Of a stretch of 64,000 nucleotides of DNA, positions 8,841-16,184 are shown piece after piece. The notes beneath the pieces were generated by a model, which saw nothing but the letters and a program-made list of their open reading frames with translations, had not been told where the DNA came from and searched no databases. Origin of the DNA: CAWEDP01 sp963807925 (GTDB lineage Bacteria > Acidobacteriota > Vicinamibacteria > Vicinamibacterales > CAVVIG01); contig CAWEDP010000002.1 of NCBI GenBank assembly GCA_963807925.1, forward strand, positions 1 to 64,000, read 5' to 3'. Both the position numbers and the translations under genes were made by a program. Within the stretch, counting starts at the first letter, position 1. The number at the start of each line of letters is the position of its first letter.

Positions 8841-8951
8841 ATGTGCGACAAGTGCTTGAAGCCAAAACCTGATGTGATCCGTGCCGGCCTTAATGAGAAA
8901 ACCCCGCATCTGTGCGAGGCTTGCTTTTGGGCCACCTACGCCCCCTTCTAG
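8841..8951 (+). CDS. tiny CxxC-CxxC protein
   Basis: A 36-residue ORF starts MCDKCLKPKPD and contains CDKC and CEAC pairs 24 residues apart, which could form a zinc knuckle. An in-frame GTG at 8817 could extend it. No strong ribosome site and no recognised family, so this is weak as a gene call, but the paired cysteines are unlikely by chance in such a short frame. Confidence 0.35.
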   Translation: MCDKCLKPKPDVIRAGLNEKTPHLCEACFWATYAPF

Positions 8952-9112
8952 ACCAGCTACGCAGCCCGCAACCACCCGCCGATTTTCGGCCGCTCCAACT
9001 GCTTAGGGTCCTGCCGCTCTCCTCGGAATCGGGTGTCCATCCGCCACGAGAGTCGGGCCTGCCACAAGAGCCGATGACAACTGGCCCAAGTCAGATTGTC
9101 GGGCAACTCCTG

Positions 9113-9426
9113 TTATTCAACTTGCTCGAGATGTTCGCGCAATCGATCCGGTTCGGCAATCCATAACCGCCCCCGGGGATCGTTGACCTGGCAAGCCTCA
9201 ACGAAGAGTCCCAGGGCTCGGTGCAACAAGTCGCGGTGAAGTCGCGGCAGCCGCACGACGACAAGGCCAAAGTACTCGGCCGGTCGGTAATTCAGGGGAT
9301 TAGAGAAATCGAGGTCAAGGGTGATGAAGCACCGCTCCTCGGCACGACAGACATCGACAATGCGTTGGTCTGGCGCGGAGCACAGGTTCTGGTCAGCTGC
9401 GGTTGCGACATCGAAGTCATGCCTCC
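9113..9426 (-). pseudogene. DUF5615 PIN-like toxin, 3' part (split by IS21)
   Basis: The reading continues the DUF5615 fold with HDFDVATAADQ, then DVCRAEERCFITLDLDF and YFGLVVVRLP. The TLDLDF acidic cluster is the family's PIN-like active-site block. The 5' 52 bases lie at 12122-12173, on the other side of the IS21 element. Joining the two and dropping one GGAGG duplication gives exactly 122 codons in frame. The partner antitoxin (DUF433) is intact at 12170. Confidence 0.85.
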
Positions 9427-9536
9427 GGAGGTGGGTGCGCCGCTCAGAAAGTAGACCAAACGCCGCTCGGAAAGTAGACCACCTGAGGGCCTGATGGCGG
9501 GCTTGCCGGATCGAGGGATCCGGGGTTCGCTGGAGG

Positions 9537-11024
9537 ATGCTCAGGATGGATATCGTGCATGTCGTTCGACACAAAGTGCTGGTGGAGGGGCGGACGCAAC
9601 GGGCGGTCGCCCGCGAGTTGGGGTTGGCGCGGGTCACAGTCCGGAAATACCTCGATCAGGCGGCTCCCGCGCGGAAATTAGAGGCCGGGCCTCGGCCGCG
9701 GCCGGTGTGGGACGCGGTTGCGGGTCGGGTGCAGGCGTTGCTGGCCGAATCGGTGCGATGGACCGCCGGCAAACAGCGGCTGACGGCTACCCGACTCCAT
9801 GAGCTGTTGGTCGGCGAGGGGCACCGCGTCGGCTTGACCGTCGTTAAGGACGCCGTCGCGGAATGGAAGCGACAGCGTCGCGAGGTCTTCGTGCCGCTCA
9901 CGTATCGGCCGGGCGATCTCGCCGAGGTCGACTTCTTCGAAGTGTGGGTGGACGTCGACGGGACGCGCCGCAAAGCGTGGCTGTTCCTGATGCGGCTGAT
10001 GTACTCGGGCCGCGACTTCGCGTGGATCTACGAGCGTCAGGATCAAATCAGCTTTCTCGACGGGCACGTCCGCGCCTTTGCGCACTTTGAGGGCGTACCG
10101 GCCCGCGTCGCCTACGACAATTTACGGGCGGCCGTCGTCCGGATCCTGGTGGGCGGCGCCCGGACGTTGACGCCGCGGTTCGCGGCGCTCGCCTCGCACT
10201 ATTTACTCGAAGCGTGTTTCTGTCGACCCGGCGAAGGCCACGACAAGGGCGGCGTCGAGGCCCGCGGCAAAGCCGTACGGCATCAGGCGCTCGTGCCGAT
10301 TCCGGTCGGTCCGACGTTCGCGGTCATCAACGAGGCGTTGCTGGCGCAGATGGATGCGCGGCTTGAGACCCACCGCGATGCGGCCGGTCAGACGATCGGC
10401 GTGCGATTCACCGAGGAGCAGCGCCTGTTTCGGTGTGTGGCGCTGCCCTTCGCGGCCGAGGCGACGACGTTCGCGACGGTGTCGCCGCGCGCGCTGGTGC
10501 GGCTCGAGGGCGCGGTCTACTCGGTGCCGAGTCGCTGGGCGGGGCTGGACCTCATCGTGCGCATCGGCGCCACGACCGTGACCATCGTCGGACGCGAGGG
10601 GACGCGGATCGTGCATCCGCGGAAGCGGTTCGGGCAGCGGTCGATTGACTACCGGCATTACCTGGCGGAGCTCGCGCGGAAGCCGCAGGCCGTGCGCCAA
10701 GTATTGCCGGATCTGCTGCGCGATCTCGGAGACCCGTTTCCGGCGATCTGGGATCAGCTCCACGGCGCGCACGGTCCCCGTGAGGCCGCGCGGCTCTTCG
10801 CCAAGGTGCTCGGGCAGCTCGATACGTACGGCGCGACCGTCGTGGTGCCCGCGCTGACGGGGGCGCTCGCGGCCGGGACGCCCCTGCTGCTGGCCGTCAC
10901 GCCGGCGCGATCGACCTCGACCTGCGTCGCGCTCGACGCCGTGCCGGCCCCGTTGCGCGACATTGCCGTCACGAGCGGCTGTGCCGCCGACTACGATGGC
11001 TGGCTACTGGGTGGTGTGGCATGA
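9537..11024 (+). CDS. istA: IS21-family transposase IstA
   Basis: 495 residues. An N-terminal HTH (RTQRAVARELGLARVTVRKYL) precedes an rve-type catalytic core with acidic residues in LAEVDFFEVWVDVDG, ARVAYDNLRAAV and GHDKGGVEARGKAVR, followed by the Mu-transposase-like C-terminal domain (YSVPSRWAG). It overlaps istB by 4 bases (ATGA), indicating coupled translation. Starts at 9537 and 9546 are both possible. Confidence 0.93.
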   Translation: MLRMDIVHVVRHKVLVEGRTQRAVARELGLARVTVRKYLDQAAPARKLEAGPRPRPVWDAVAGRVQALLAESVRWTAGKQRLTATRLHELLVGEGHRVGLTVVKDAVAEWKRQRREVFVPLTYRPGDLAEVDFFEVWVDVDGTRRKAWLFLMRLMYSGRDFAWIYERQDQISFLDGHVRAFAHFEGVPARVAYDNLRAAVVRILVGGARTLTPRFAALASHYLLEACFCRPGEGHDKGGVEARGKAVRHQALVPIPVGPTFAVINEALLAQMDARLETHRDAAGQTIGVRFTEEQRLFRCVALPFAAEATTFATVSPRALVRLEGAVYSVPSRWAGLDLIVRIGATTVTIVGREGTRIVHPRKRFGQRSIDYRHYLAELARKPQAVRQVLPDLLRDLGDPFPAIWDQLHGAHGPREAARLFAKVLGQLDTYGATVVVPALTGALAAGTPLLLAVTPARSTSTCVALDAVPAPLRDIAVTSGCAADYDGWLLGGVA

Positions 11025-11782
11025 GCGCCGTCACCCTCGCCCGCGATCTCGTCGTCGCACAGACGCGCGCGTTGAAATTGCCCGGCGTCGCGCGCACCTT
11101 TGAAGCCCTCGCGCGGCAAGCGCGCGATGCGCATTGGCCGCATGAGGATTATCTCCACGAAGTGCTTACCGCGGAGCAGGCCTCGCGCCACGAATCGGTG
11201 ATTCGCCAGCGGCTGCGCGAGGCACGCTTTCCCGAAGTGAAGACCCTCGACACATTCGACTTCGCCGCGGCGGACGGCGTCAGCGCGACCCAGATCCACA
11301 CGCTGGCGCGCGGCGAGTGGGTCACCGCTCCCGAGAATCTGATCTTCGCCGGTCCGATCGGGACCGGCAAAACCCACCTCGCCATCGCCCTCGGCGTCGA
11401 AGCGACTAAGCAGAAACGACGCGTGCTCTTCACACGTGCGGCCGACCTGGTGCGGCAGCTCCTCGAAGCGCGGGATGCGCGCGAGCTGACGCGTCTGCAG
11501 CAGCGACTCCTCCGCGTCGACGTCCTCGTCATCGACGAAGTGGGATTCGTCCCGTTCGAACGGGTCGGCGGCGAGCTGCTCTTTAATCTGATCACAGACC
11601 GCTACGAACGGCGAGCGACGGTCGTGACGACGAATCTCGCCTTCGCCGAATGGGTCACCGTGTTCGCGGGCGACGAGAAGCTCACGACCGCGCTGCTCGA
11701 TCGCTTGGCGCATCATGCGACCGTGATTACCACGAAGGGGAAGAGCTACCGGATGCGGAAGCGCCGGTCCGCGGGGTCCTGA
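11021..11782 (+). CDS. istB: IS21 helper ATPase IstB
   Basis: 253 residues of the DnaC-like AAA+ family. Walker A is GPIGTGKTHLA (residue about 113) and Walker B is DVLVIDEVGF (about 167), with the LFNLITDRYERR and TTNLAFAEW blocks that follow in IstB proteins. It works with IstA in target selection and strand transfer. Intact. Confidence 0.94.
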   Translation: MSAVTLARDLVVAQTRALKLPGVARTFEALARQARDAHWPHEDYLHEVLTAEQASRHESVIRQRLREARFPEVKTLDTFDFAAADGVSATQIHTLARGEWVTAPENLIFAGPIGTGKTHLAIALGVEATKQKRRVLFTRAADLVRQLLEARDARELTRLQQRLLRVDVLVIDEVGFVPFERVGGELLFNLITDRYERRATVVTTNLAFAEWVTVFAGDEKLTTALLDRLAHHATVITTKGKSYRMRKRRSAGS

Positions 11783-11923
11783 CGTGGCAAATCGTCATTG
11801 AGGGCCGATCGAACTACAAACGACCGCACTGGAAGCCGTAGGAACAACGATCGCGAGGGCGGGCACGGTCTAGCATCCCCCCTCTTGCGGCAACGAGAAG
11901 ATGATGCGACACGAAAATCGACG

Positions 11924-12022
11924 CGGCTATGGAAATGACGCGGCTATGGAAATCACAAAACGATTTCCACAGCCGCTTGGAAATCTCGCACAGAACGCGA
12001 GATTCCCACATTTCCACAGCCG
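11924..12022. repeat. cloverleaf repeat, copy 3
   Basis: Outer stem: CGGCTATGGAAATG (11924-11937) with CATTTCCACAGCCG (12009-12022). Hairpin A (11940-11976): stem GCGGCT.TGGAAATC around ACAAAAC. Hairpin B (11977-12008): stem GGAAATCTCGC around ACAGAAC, nearly identical in sequence to hairpin B of copy 2. The flank ATCATCGTGCTTTC follows. It lies inside the IS21 element between istB and the right end. Confidence 0.72.
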
Positions 12023-12121
12023 ATCATCGTGCTTTCAAATGAGAAGAGCGTAGAATGAACCGCCCTCAGGTGGTCTACTTTCCGAGCGGCCCACTGGTCT
12101 AGTTTCCGAGCGGCGCGCGCA

Positions 12122-12173
12122 GGAGGAAATCGGCGCCCATGGCGCCAAGGTTCTCATCCAGCTTGACCCTCAC
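12122..12173 (-). pseudogene. DUF5615 PIN-like toxin, 5' part (split by IS21)
   Basis: A GTG start at 12173, overlapping the antitoxin stop by 4 bases (GTGA), gives RVKLDENLGAMGADFL. This is the KLDEN acidic N-terminal block of DUF5615 proteins, and the frame then runs into IS21. The remaining 104 codons are at 9113-9426. Confidence 0.85.
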
Positions 12174-12415
12174 GCGGCGCCCTTGCCGGTGACGACGACC
12201 CGCTCACGCGCGATTTCGGCGCCGTATGCCACGCAGGCTCGTACGTCGTCAGCCTCAAGACCCGGATACTCGCCGAGAACCTGCTCAGTCGTCATCCCGT
12301 CAGCCAGAAGGTCCAACACGAGGGACACCCAGATTCGGTGGCCACGGATACAGGGTTTGCCGTGGCAAATAGACGGGTCCACGGCAATGCGGGACAGCAG
12401 ATCTTCATGTTTCAT
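12170..12415 (-). CDS. DUF433 antitoxin-like protein
   Basis: 81 residues starting MKHEDLLSRIAVDPSICHGKPCIRGHRIWV, a textbook DUF433 opening (two further ATGs upstream would add 27 residues). The HTH-like LVLDLLADGMTTEQVLGEYPGLEADDVRACVAYG segment follows. DUF433 proteins are the antitoxins paired with DUF5615 toxins in VapBC-like modules. The toxin gene starts within its stop codon but is split by IS21, so this is an orphan antitoxin. Confidence 0.88.
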   Translation of the reverse strand: MKHEDLLSRIAVDPSICHGKPCIRGHRIWVSLVLDLLADGMTTEQVLGEYPGLEADDVRACVAYGAEIARERVVVTGKGAA

Positions 12416-12490
12416 CGAGATCCCCAACGGCCCTATTGTAGTGCGCAGCATCGGAAGTTCGGCGCTCGCTTCTGGCGTCTTCGCCATCAC

Positions 12491-12555
12491 TGACAAGGGT
12501 CAAGATTGACCCCGAGGGTCAGACCCGCCGAGGTCAATTCTGACCCCTTGTCACC
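12491..12555. repeat. REP-like palindrome with GGGTCA/TGACCC modules
   Basis: TGACAAGGGTCAAGATTGACC (12491) and its near-complement GGTCAATTCTGACCCCTTGTCA (ending about 12555) enclose a short GGGTCAGACCC palindrome. Such modules resemble the REP-like repeats handled by RAYT transposases in many genomes; no RAYT gene is in this window. Confidence 0.55.
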
Positions 12556-12944
12556 CGAACGTCGACTCCGGTCGCGTGCTGTCGCCCGTGGACGCCCGCC
12601 GCAATTGGCCGCGTAATTTCGCCGAAATCCGCTTCGGCGTCGACTATACCCGTCGCCGACGCGCATCGTATTCCTGACTCCGAATCGCCAGCGGTCTGCT
12701 TGTCACGATCGTTGCTCAGTGTCAGATACGACCTTACGGGTGATGCGCGGCATTCCAAGACGCTGCTGCGCAGCGGCTGTTCTTCTGACACGTCACCCCC
12801 CGTGGGGTTCGCGCGGGGGAACGCGGGGACTCGCGGCGAACCGCTGCGCAGCGTGCAGGTTACGACGATGACGTCACGAGGTGGTTCCTGCGGAGGACTC
12901 CGGGAGCGACTCGCGGCGAACTGTTGTAGACGGAAGGATTTGCG
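12556..12944. other. non-coding stretch before the mobC-like gene, possible oriT
   Basis: No gene is convincing here. It contains two arms sharing GCTGCGCAGCGG (about 12764 and, inverted, about 12841) around a G/C-rich loop with GGGTTCGCGCGGGGGAACGCGGGG. Inverted repeats immediately upstream of a relaxosome-accessory gene are where an origin of transfer is expected, but no nic-like motif was recognised. Confidence 0.25.
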
Positions 12945-13295
12945 ATGACACATGGGATACCGCCGAGGAACCGGACAACGATCCGACGCACGAAGTCCAT
13001 CGGGACCAAGCTGACGACGGAGGAATACGACCAGGTCGCTCGCTTCGCCGACGGCCACACGCTCAGCGAGTGGGTGCGCGACGTGCTGCTCGGCATAGCA
13101 GCGCCGAAGCCGGCCGATCACGTGCTGCTCGCTGAAATCCTGGCGCTACGGACCATCCTCTTGAACCTGCAGTTCGCAGTTGCCAGCGGTGAGCCGCCGA
13201 CCCTCGACGCGATGAAACGGCATATCGAACGCGCGGACCAGGAGAAAGCGCAGAGGGCGGCAGACCGTCTGGTGGCGGCCGCGCCACGCCGATAA
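12945..13295 (+). CDS. MobC-like plasmid mobilisation/relaxosome accessory protein
   Basis: 116 residues. A basic N-terminus (RNRTTIRRTK) is followed by IGTKLTTEEYDQVARFADGHTLSEWVRDVLLG, a ribbon-helix-helix-like pattern common in MobC/TraJ-type relaxosome proteins, and then a helical tail. GGAAGGA lies 8 bases before the ATG. The relaxase itself is not present here apart from the helicase remnant at 1510. Assignment is by pattern only. Confidence 0.5.
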   Translation: MTHGIPPRNRTTIRRTKSIGTKLTTEEYDQVARFADGHTLSEWVRDVLLGIAAPKPADHVLLAEILALRTILLNLQFAVASGEPPTLDAMKRHIERADQEKAQRAADRLVAAAPRR

Positions 13296-13570
13296 GCTCG
13301 GGGCCGCGAGCTCACGACACGGTGCGCCGGCCGGCGTCCGGACCATTCTGGCGCGGTGCTCGCCGGCGTCCAGGCTCGCCGTCACGCGGCGCCCCGCATG
13401 CGGGCTTCGGCCTGGCCCCCGGCTCCGCGCCGCACGCGCTGGCCGCTATCGCCGGCCCGGTCGATGCCTGTCGTGGGAGGTGATCGTGACGAGCGAGGCA
13501 CGGTGAACAACCGGTCCCCGGTCAAGGAAGAGGCCCAAGTTTCACCCGAGATTCGCATTCAGGAGGCGTC
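13296..13570. other. intergenic stretch without a supported gene
   Basis: Small frames in this interval have no coding character. Nothing beyond the AGGAGG ribosome site of the next gene (13560) was recognised. Confidence 0.5.
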
Positions 13571-13795
13571 ATGAGCACGCGCCCGTCGGCACTTCAGAAG
13601 CGCGATGACGTGCCTGCGCTGTTGACATCCGACGAAGTCGCCGCATTGCTCCGAACCAGCCGGAAAGCGATCTACGCGATGATCGAGCGAGGTCAGCTGC
13701 CGGGCATCGTGCACATCGGGCGACGGGTGCTCGTCCGCGCCGACGCTCTGGTAGACTGGCTTCGCCAGAAGTCCACGCCGTCACCGGAAAGGTAA
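13571..13795 (+). CDS. excisionase-like helix-turn-helix protein
   Basis: 74 residues with LLTSDEVAALLRTSRKAIYAMIERGQLPGIVHIGRRVLVRADALVDWL, the winged-HTH pattern of the AlpA/Xis (MerR-like) group. AGGAGG is 5 bases before the ATG. It lies 6 bases before the integrase gene, the usual position of a recombination directionality factor. Such proteins bind att-site DNA and bias the integrase towards excision. Confidence 0.85.
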   Translation: MSTRPSALQKRDDVPALLTSDEVAALLRTSRKAIYAMIERGQLPGIVHIGRRVLVRADALVDWLRQKSTPSPER

Positions 13796-13801
13796 TCGGT
13801 G

Positions 13802-14926
13802 ATGAGCGTCATCGTTCGACGGTATCGGCGGGGCGGGTGGCAGGTCGACATCCGTCTCGTGCTGCCGGACGGCAAGTCGTATCGGCAGCGCAGACGAATC
13901 AACACGTCGTCAAAGACATCGGCGCGGCGGTGGGGCGAGGCGCGGGAGCGGCATCTTCTGCAGCACGGCCCACCGCAGCCAGGGAGGGAGGTGCCGACAC
14001 TTTCGGAGTTCAAGGATCGGTTTCTGGACGGCTACGCCCGCGCGAACCGTCAGAAGCCGAGCGGCATCGCAGCGAAGGAGACGGTTCTCGACGTTCACCT
14101 GGTGCCGCTGCTCGGTTCAACGAAGCTCGATGACATCAGAACGGAAGATGTCCAGCAAGTGAAACACCAGCTTCGAAACCGAGCGCCAAAGACGGTGAAC
14201 AACGTGCTCACGGTGCTGAACGTGCTCTTGAAAAAGGCAGTCGAGTGGGACGTCATCGAGCGGATGGCGTGTACGATTCGGTTGCTCCCGATCCCGAGGT
14301 CGTCAGCCGGGTTCTACGATTTCGACGAGTACGAGCGGCTGATTGAAGCATCGCTCGTCGACGATCGGAACGCCTACCTGATCGTGCTCCTCGGCGGGGA
14401 AGCAGGGTTGCGCTGCGGCGAGATGATGGCTCTCGAGTGGGAGGATGTCGACCTCGGGAAGCGACAACTCCGGGTCGAACGGTCCGACTGGAAGGGCCAC
14501 GTGACCGCAACGAAAGGCGGGCGGGTTCGATACGTGCCGTTGACGGCTCGCCTCGCAGCAGCGCTCAAGCAGCACCGGCACCTACGCGGCACTCGCGTGC
14601 CGTGTCAACGGGACGGCTCACCGCTGACGCAGAAGATCGTGCAGGACTACGTGCGACGCGCGGTGCGTCGGGCGCAGCTCACCAAGGGCGGTGTCCACCG
14701 GCTTCGTCACTCGTTCTGCTCGCACCTGGCCATGCGTGGCGCGCCGGCGCGGGCGATTCAGGAGCTCGCCGGCCACCAGGATCTTGCGACGACGCAGCGG
14801 TACATGCACCTGAGTCAGGCGGCGATCGAAGGAGCGATCCGGTTGCTCGACACACCCGGAATCCCTCCGGGTTTTGGCAACATGTTGGCAACGGGATCTA
14901 CCGAGAGCGGTAATTCCTCTCGGTAG
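13802..14926 (+). CDS. tyrosine site-specific recombinase (integrase)
   Basis: About 374 residues. An Arm-binding-like N-terminus (IVRRYRRGGWQVDIRL) and a core-binding SAM-like domain (TLSEFKDRFLDGY) precede the catalytic domain with R in EAGLRCGEMMAL, K in TKGGRVRYVPL, HxxR in VHRLRHSF, H in LAGHQDLATTQ and Y in RYMHLS. All six catalytic positions are present. The stop codon is 10 bp from the 3' end of ssrA, so the integrase most likely recombines at the tmRNA gene and defines the right end of the island. Confidence 0.93.
   Translation: MSVIVRRYRRGGWQVDIRLVLPDGKSYRQRRRINTSSKTSARRWGEARERHLLQHGPPQPGREVPTLSEFKDRFLDGYARANRQKPSGIAAKETVLDVHLVPLLGSTKLDDIRTEDVQQVKHQLRNRAPKTVNNVLTVLNVLLKKAVEWDVIERMACTIRLLPIPRSSAGFYDFDEYERLIEASLVDDRNAYLIVLLGGEAGLRCGEMMALEWEDVDLGKRQLRVERSDWKGHVTATKGGRVRYVPLTARLAAALKQHRHLRGTRVPCQRDGSPLTQKIVQDYVRRAVRRAQLTKGGVHRLRHSFCSHLAMRGAPARAIQELAGHQDLATTQRYMHLSQAAIEGAIRLLDTPGIPPGFGNMLATGSTESGNSSR
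14898..14926. terminator. bidirectional terminator-like hairpin between int and ssrA
   Basis: CTACCGAGAG (14898-14907) and CTCTCGGTAG (14917-14926) pair perfectly around a 9-base loop. The right arm contains the integrase stop codon. Neither side has a clear U-run, so it could also be part of the attachment site. Confidence 0.45.
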
Positions 14927-14936
14927 AACAGGTAAG

Positions 14937-15292
14937 TGGTGGAGGCGGCGGGAGTCGAACCCGCGTCCGAGAGTACGCCGTCGCAGGCGTCTACATGCGT
15001 AGCCACTCTTGAAAGTTCGCGACCCGCGTCGAAGAGCGACGGAAAGCGCGGGCCGCTAGCTCCGAAACGTCTCGCCGCCACCAGTCGGAACCGCCCGTGG
15101 CGACCAGCCTGCTTTTATGACATCCGGTCCCCACCCGGCAGGCACGGGCGAGGGGGACGTCGCTGCTTAATTAAGCAGCGAGAGCGAGCTGCGTGTCCGC
15201 AGTTACGTTGTGTGCCACAGGATTTACGAGGACATGGCGCCTCGGCATGCATCCCGCGAGTCCTTACCCCCGTCGAAGCCGTGTCGCCCCCC
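14937..15292 (-). ncRNA. ssrA: transfer-messenger RNA (tmRNA)
   Basis: The 5' end reads GGGGGGCGACACGGCTTCGAC and the 3' end closes with the tRNA-like T-arm GGGTTCGACTCCCGCC, an acceptor strand and an encoded CCA at 14937, the standard one-piece tmRNA layout. The tag reading frame (15171-15215) encodes AHNVTADTQLALAA followed by TAA, with the family LALAA ending recognised by ClpXP. tmRNA with SmpB rescues stalled ribosomes. Its 3' end is a classical target for integrases, and the island integrase ends 10 bp away. Confidence 0.95.
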
Positions 15293-15340
15293 GTGAGCAG
15301 ACGCTACACGACAGACGCTCGTCCGAGCGACTGTTCCGGT

Positions 15341-15370
15341 ATTGTACGCCCAGGACGAGGCGACCGTCAA
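15341..15370 (-). promoter_or_regulatory. sigma-70-type promoter for ssrA
   Basis: Minus-strand TTGACG (15370-15365), 18-base spacer, TACAAT (15346-15341). The predicted start at about 15334 would give a short 5' leader to be removed by RNase P. Confidence 0.5.
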
Positions 15371-15406
15371 ATCGCTGTCTATGTTGGAGTTGCTGCCACT
15401 TGAGCC

Positions 15407-15436
15407 TTGACTTGACGATCGGGGCGCCCGCATAAT
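15407..15436 (+). promoter_or_regulatory. sigma-70-type promoter for the GAF-like gene
   Basis: TTGACT (15407-15412), 18-base spacer, CATAAT (15431-15436). It is placed 55 bases before the ATG at 15491. Confidence 0.5.
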
Positions 15437-15490
15437 GCGAACATCTCCCGCCGGCCCGAGCGCATGCGCCCGTGCGGCCGTCTGGTGCCT

Positions 15491-16174
15491 ATGACGGTTG
15501 ACCAGCGACTCGATCACGCCATCCTGACGATCGCCGACCGCATCCGCGACGAGCTCACGGGTCATCTGCGCCGCGCCACGGCCGATGAGGTGGTCCGCGT
15601 CCAGGCCGAGGCGGCGCACATGCCCGCCGGCTTGGGATCGCAGCTGGTCGTCGCCTTTCGCGCCATCGACCGCGCCCGATCGCTCGCGGAGATTCTCCAG
15701 GCGCTGACCGACGCGGCTGTGCAGTTCAGCGGCCGCGCCGCGATCCTGTTGCCACGCCCGGGCGAGCTCGACGGCTGGCGCTTTCTCGGGTTCGGTCTCG
15801 ACGACACTCCCGCGTCCTCCATCGTCGTTCCTGTCGGACAGGCGGGAATCCTCGACGAGGCGCTGCAACGCGGCGAGGCGATTTCCGAGCAGGTGAGCGA
15901 GTCGGCCACTCCGTGGTTCGCCGCGCTGCCGACCGGCGGCAGGCGCTTCGCCGCCCCGCTCATGCTCAGCGGGAACGTGGTCGCGGTCTTCTATGCCGAC
16001 CGCCTCGCGGGCGATCGGACGCAACCCGAGACGACGATATGGACCGACGGCCTCGAGTTGCTCGTGCGCCACGCCGCGCGGTGCCTCGAGGCGACCGCCG
16101 CGCTGCGGGCGTTCGAGCTGACCAGCCGGCCCGTCGCCGGCACCTACCCGAAGGCCGTCGAACCTTCAGCATGA
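15491..16174 (+). CDS. GAF-like domain protein
   Basis: 227 residues from the ATG giving MTVDQRLDHAILTIADRI (an upstream start at 15464 is possible but less likely). An N-terminal helical part is followed by an alpha/beta region (AVQFSGRAAILLPRP, then SSIVVPVGQ, then RRFAAPLMLSGNVVAVFYAD) with the strand and helix pattern of a GAF sensor domain. No signal peptide or output domain. It is 10 bases ahead of the lytic transglycosylase gene and probably cotranscribed. Ligand unknown. Confidence 0.55.
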   Translation: MTVDQRLDHAILTIADRIRDELTGHLRRATADEVVRVQAEAAHMPAGLGSQLVVAFRAIDRARSLAEILQALTDAAVQFSGRAAILLPRPGELDGWRFLGFGLDDTPASSIVVPVGQAGILDEALQRGEAISEQVSESATPWFAALPTGGRRFAAPLMLSGNVVAVFYADRLAGDRTQPETTIWTDGLELLVRHAARCLEATAALRAFELTSRPVAGTYPKAVEPSA

Positions 16175-16184
16175 GAAGCGACAC

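Larger units (their letters stand above)
9432..12121 (+). mobile_element. IS21-family insertion sequence
   Basis: A 2,690-bp element starts TG and ends CA. Its terminal inverted repeats are TGGGTGCGCCGCTCAGAAAG on the left and TGCGCGCGCCGCTCGGAAAC (complement) on the right, each followed by a second internal repeat CGCTCGGAAAGTAGACC, the multiple-repeat end structure usual for IS21. A 5-bp GGAGG duplication flanks it (9427-9431 and 12122-12126). It carries istA and istB. A cloverleaf repeat copy (11924-12022) lies between istB and the right end. Confidence 0.92.

Noticed and set aside
4722..12022. Integron attC sites as explanation of the cloverleaf repeats
   Set aside because: No RYYYAAC/GTTRRRY core pairs at the ends and no integron integrase; shape is a three-way junction, not a single long hairpin.
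12534..13121. 195-residue minus-strand frame over the mobC upstream region
   Set aside because: No recognisable domain, low-complexity Arg/Pro/Ser content, and it overlaps the better supported MobC-like gene.
15293..15490. Extra gene between ssrA and the GAF-like gene
   Set aside because: Only short frames over promoter sequence for both neighbours.
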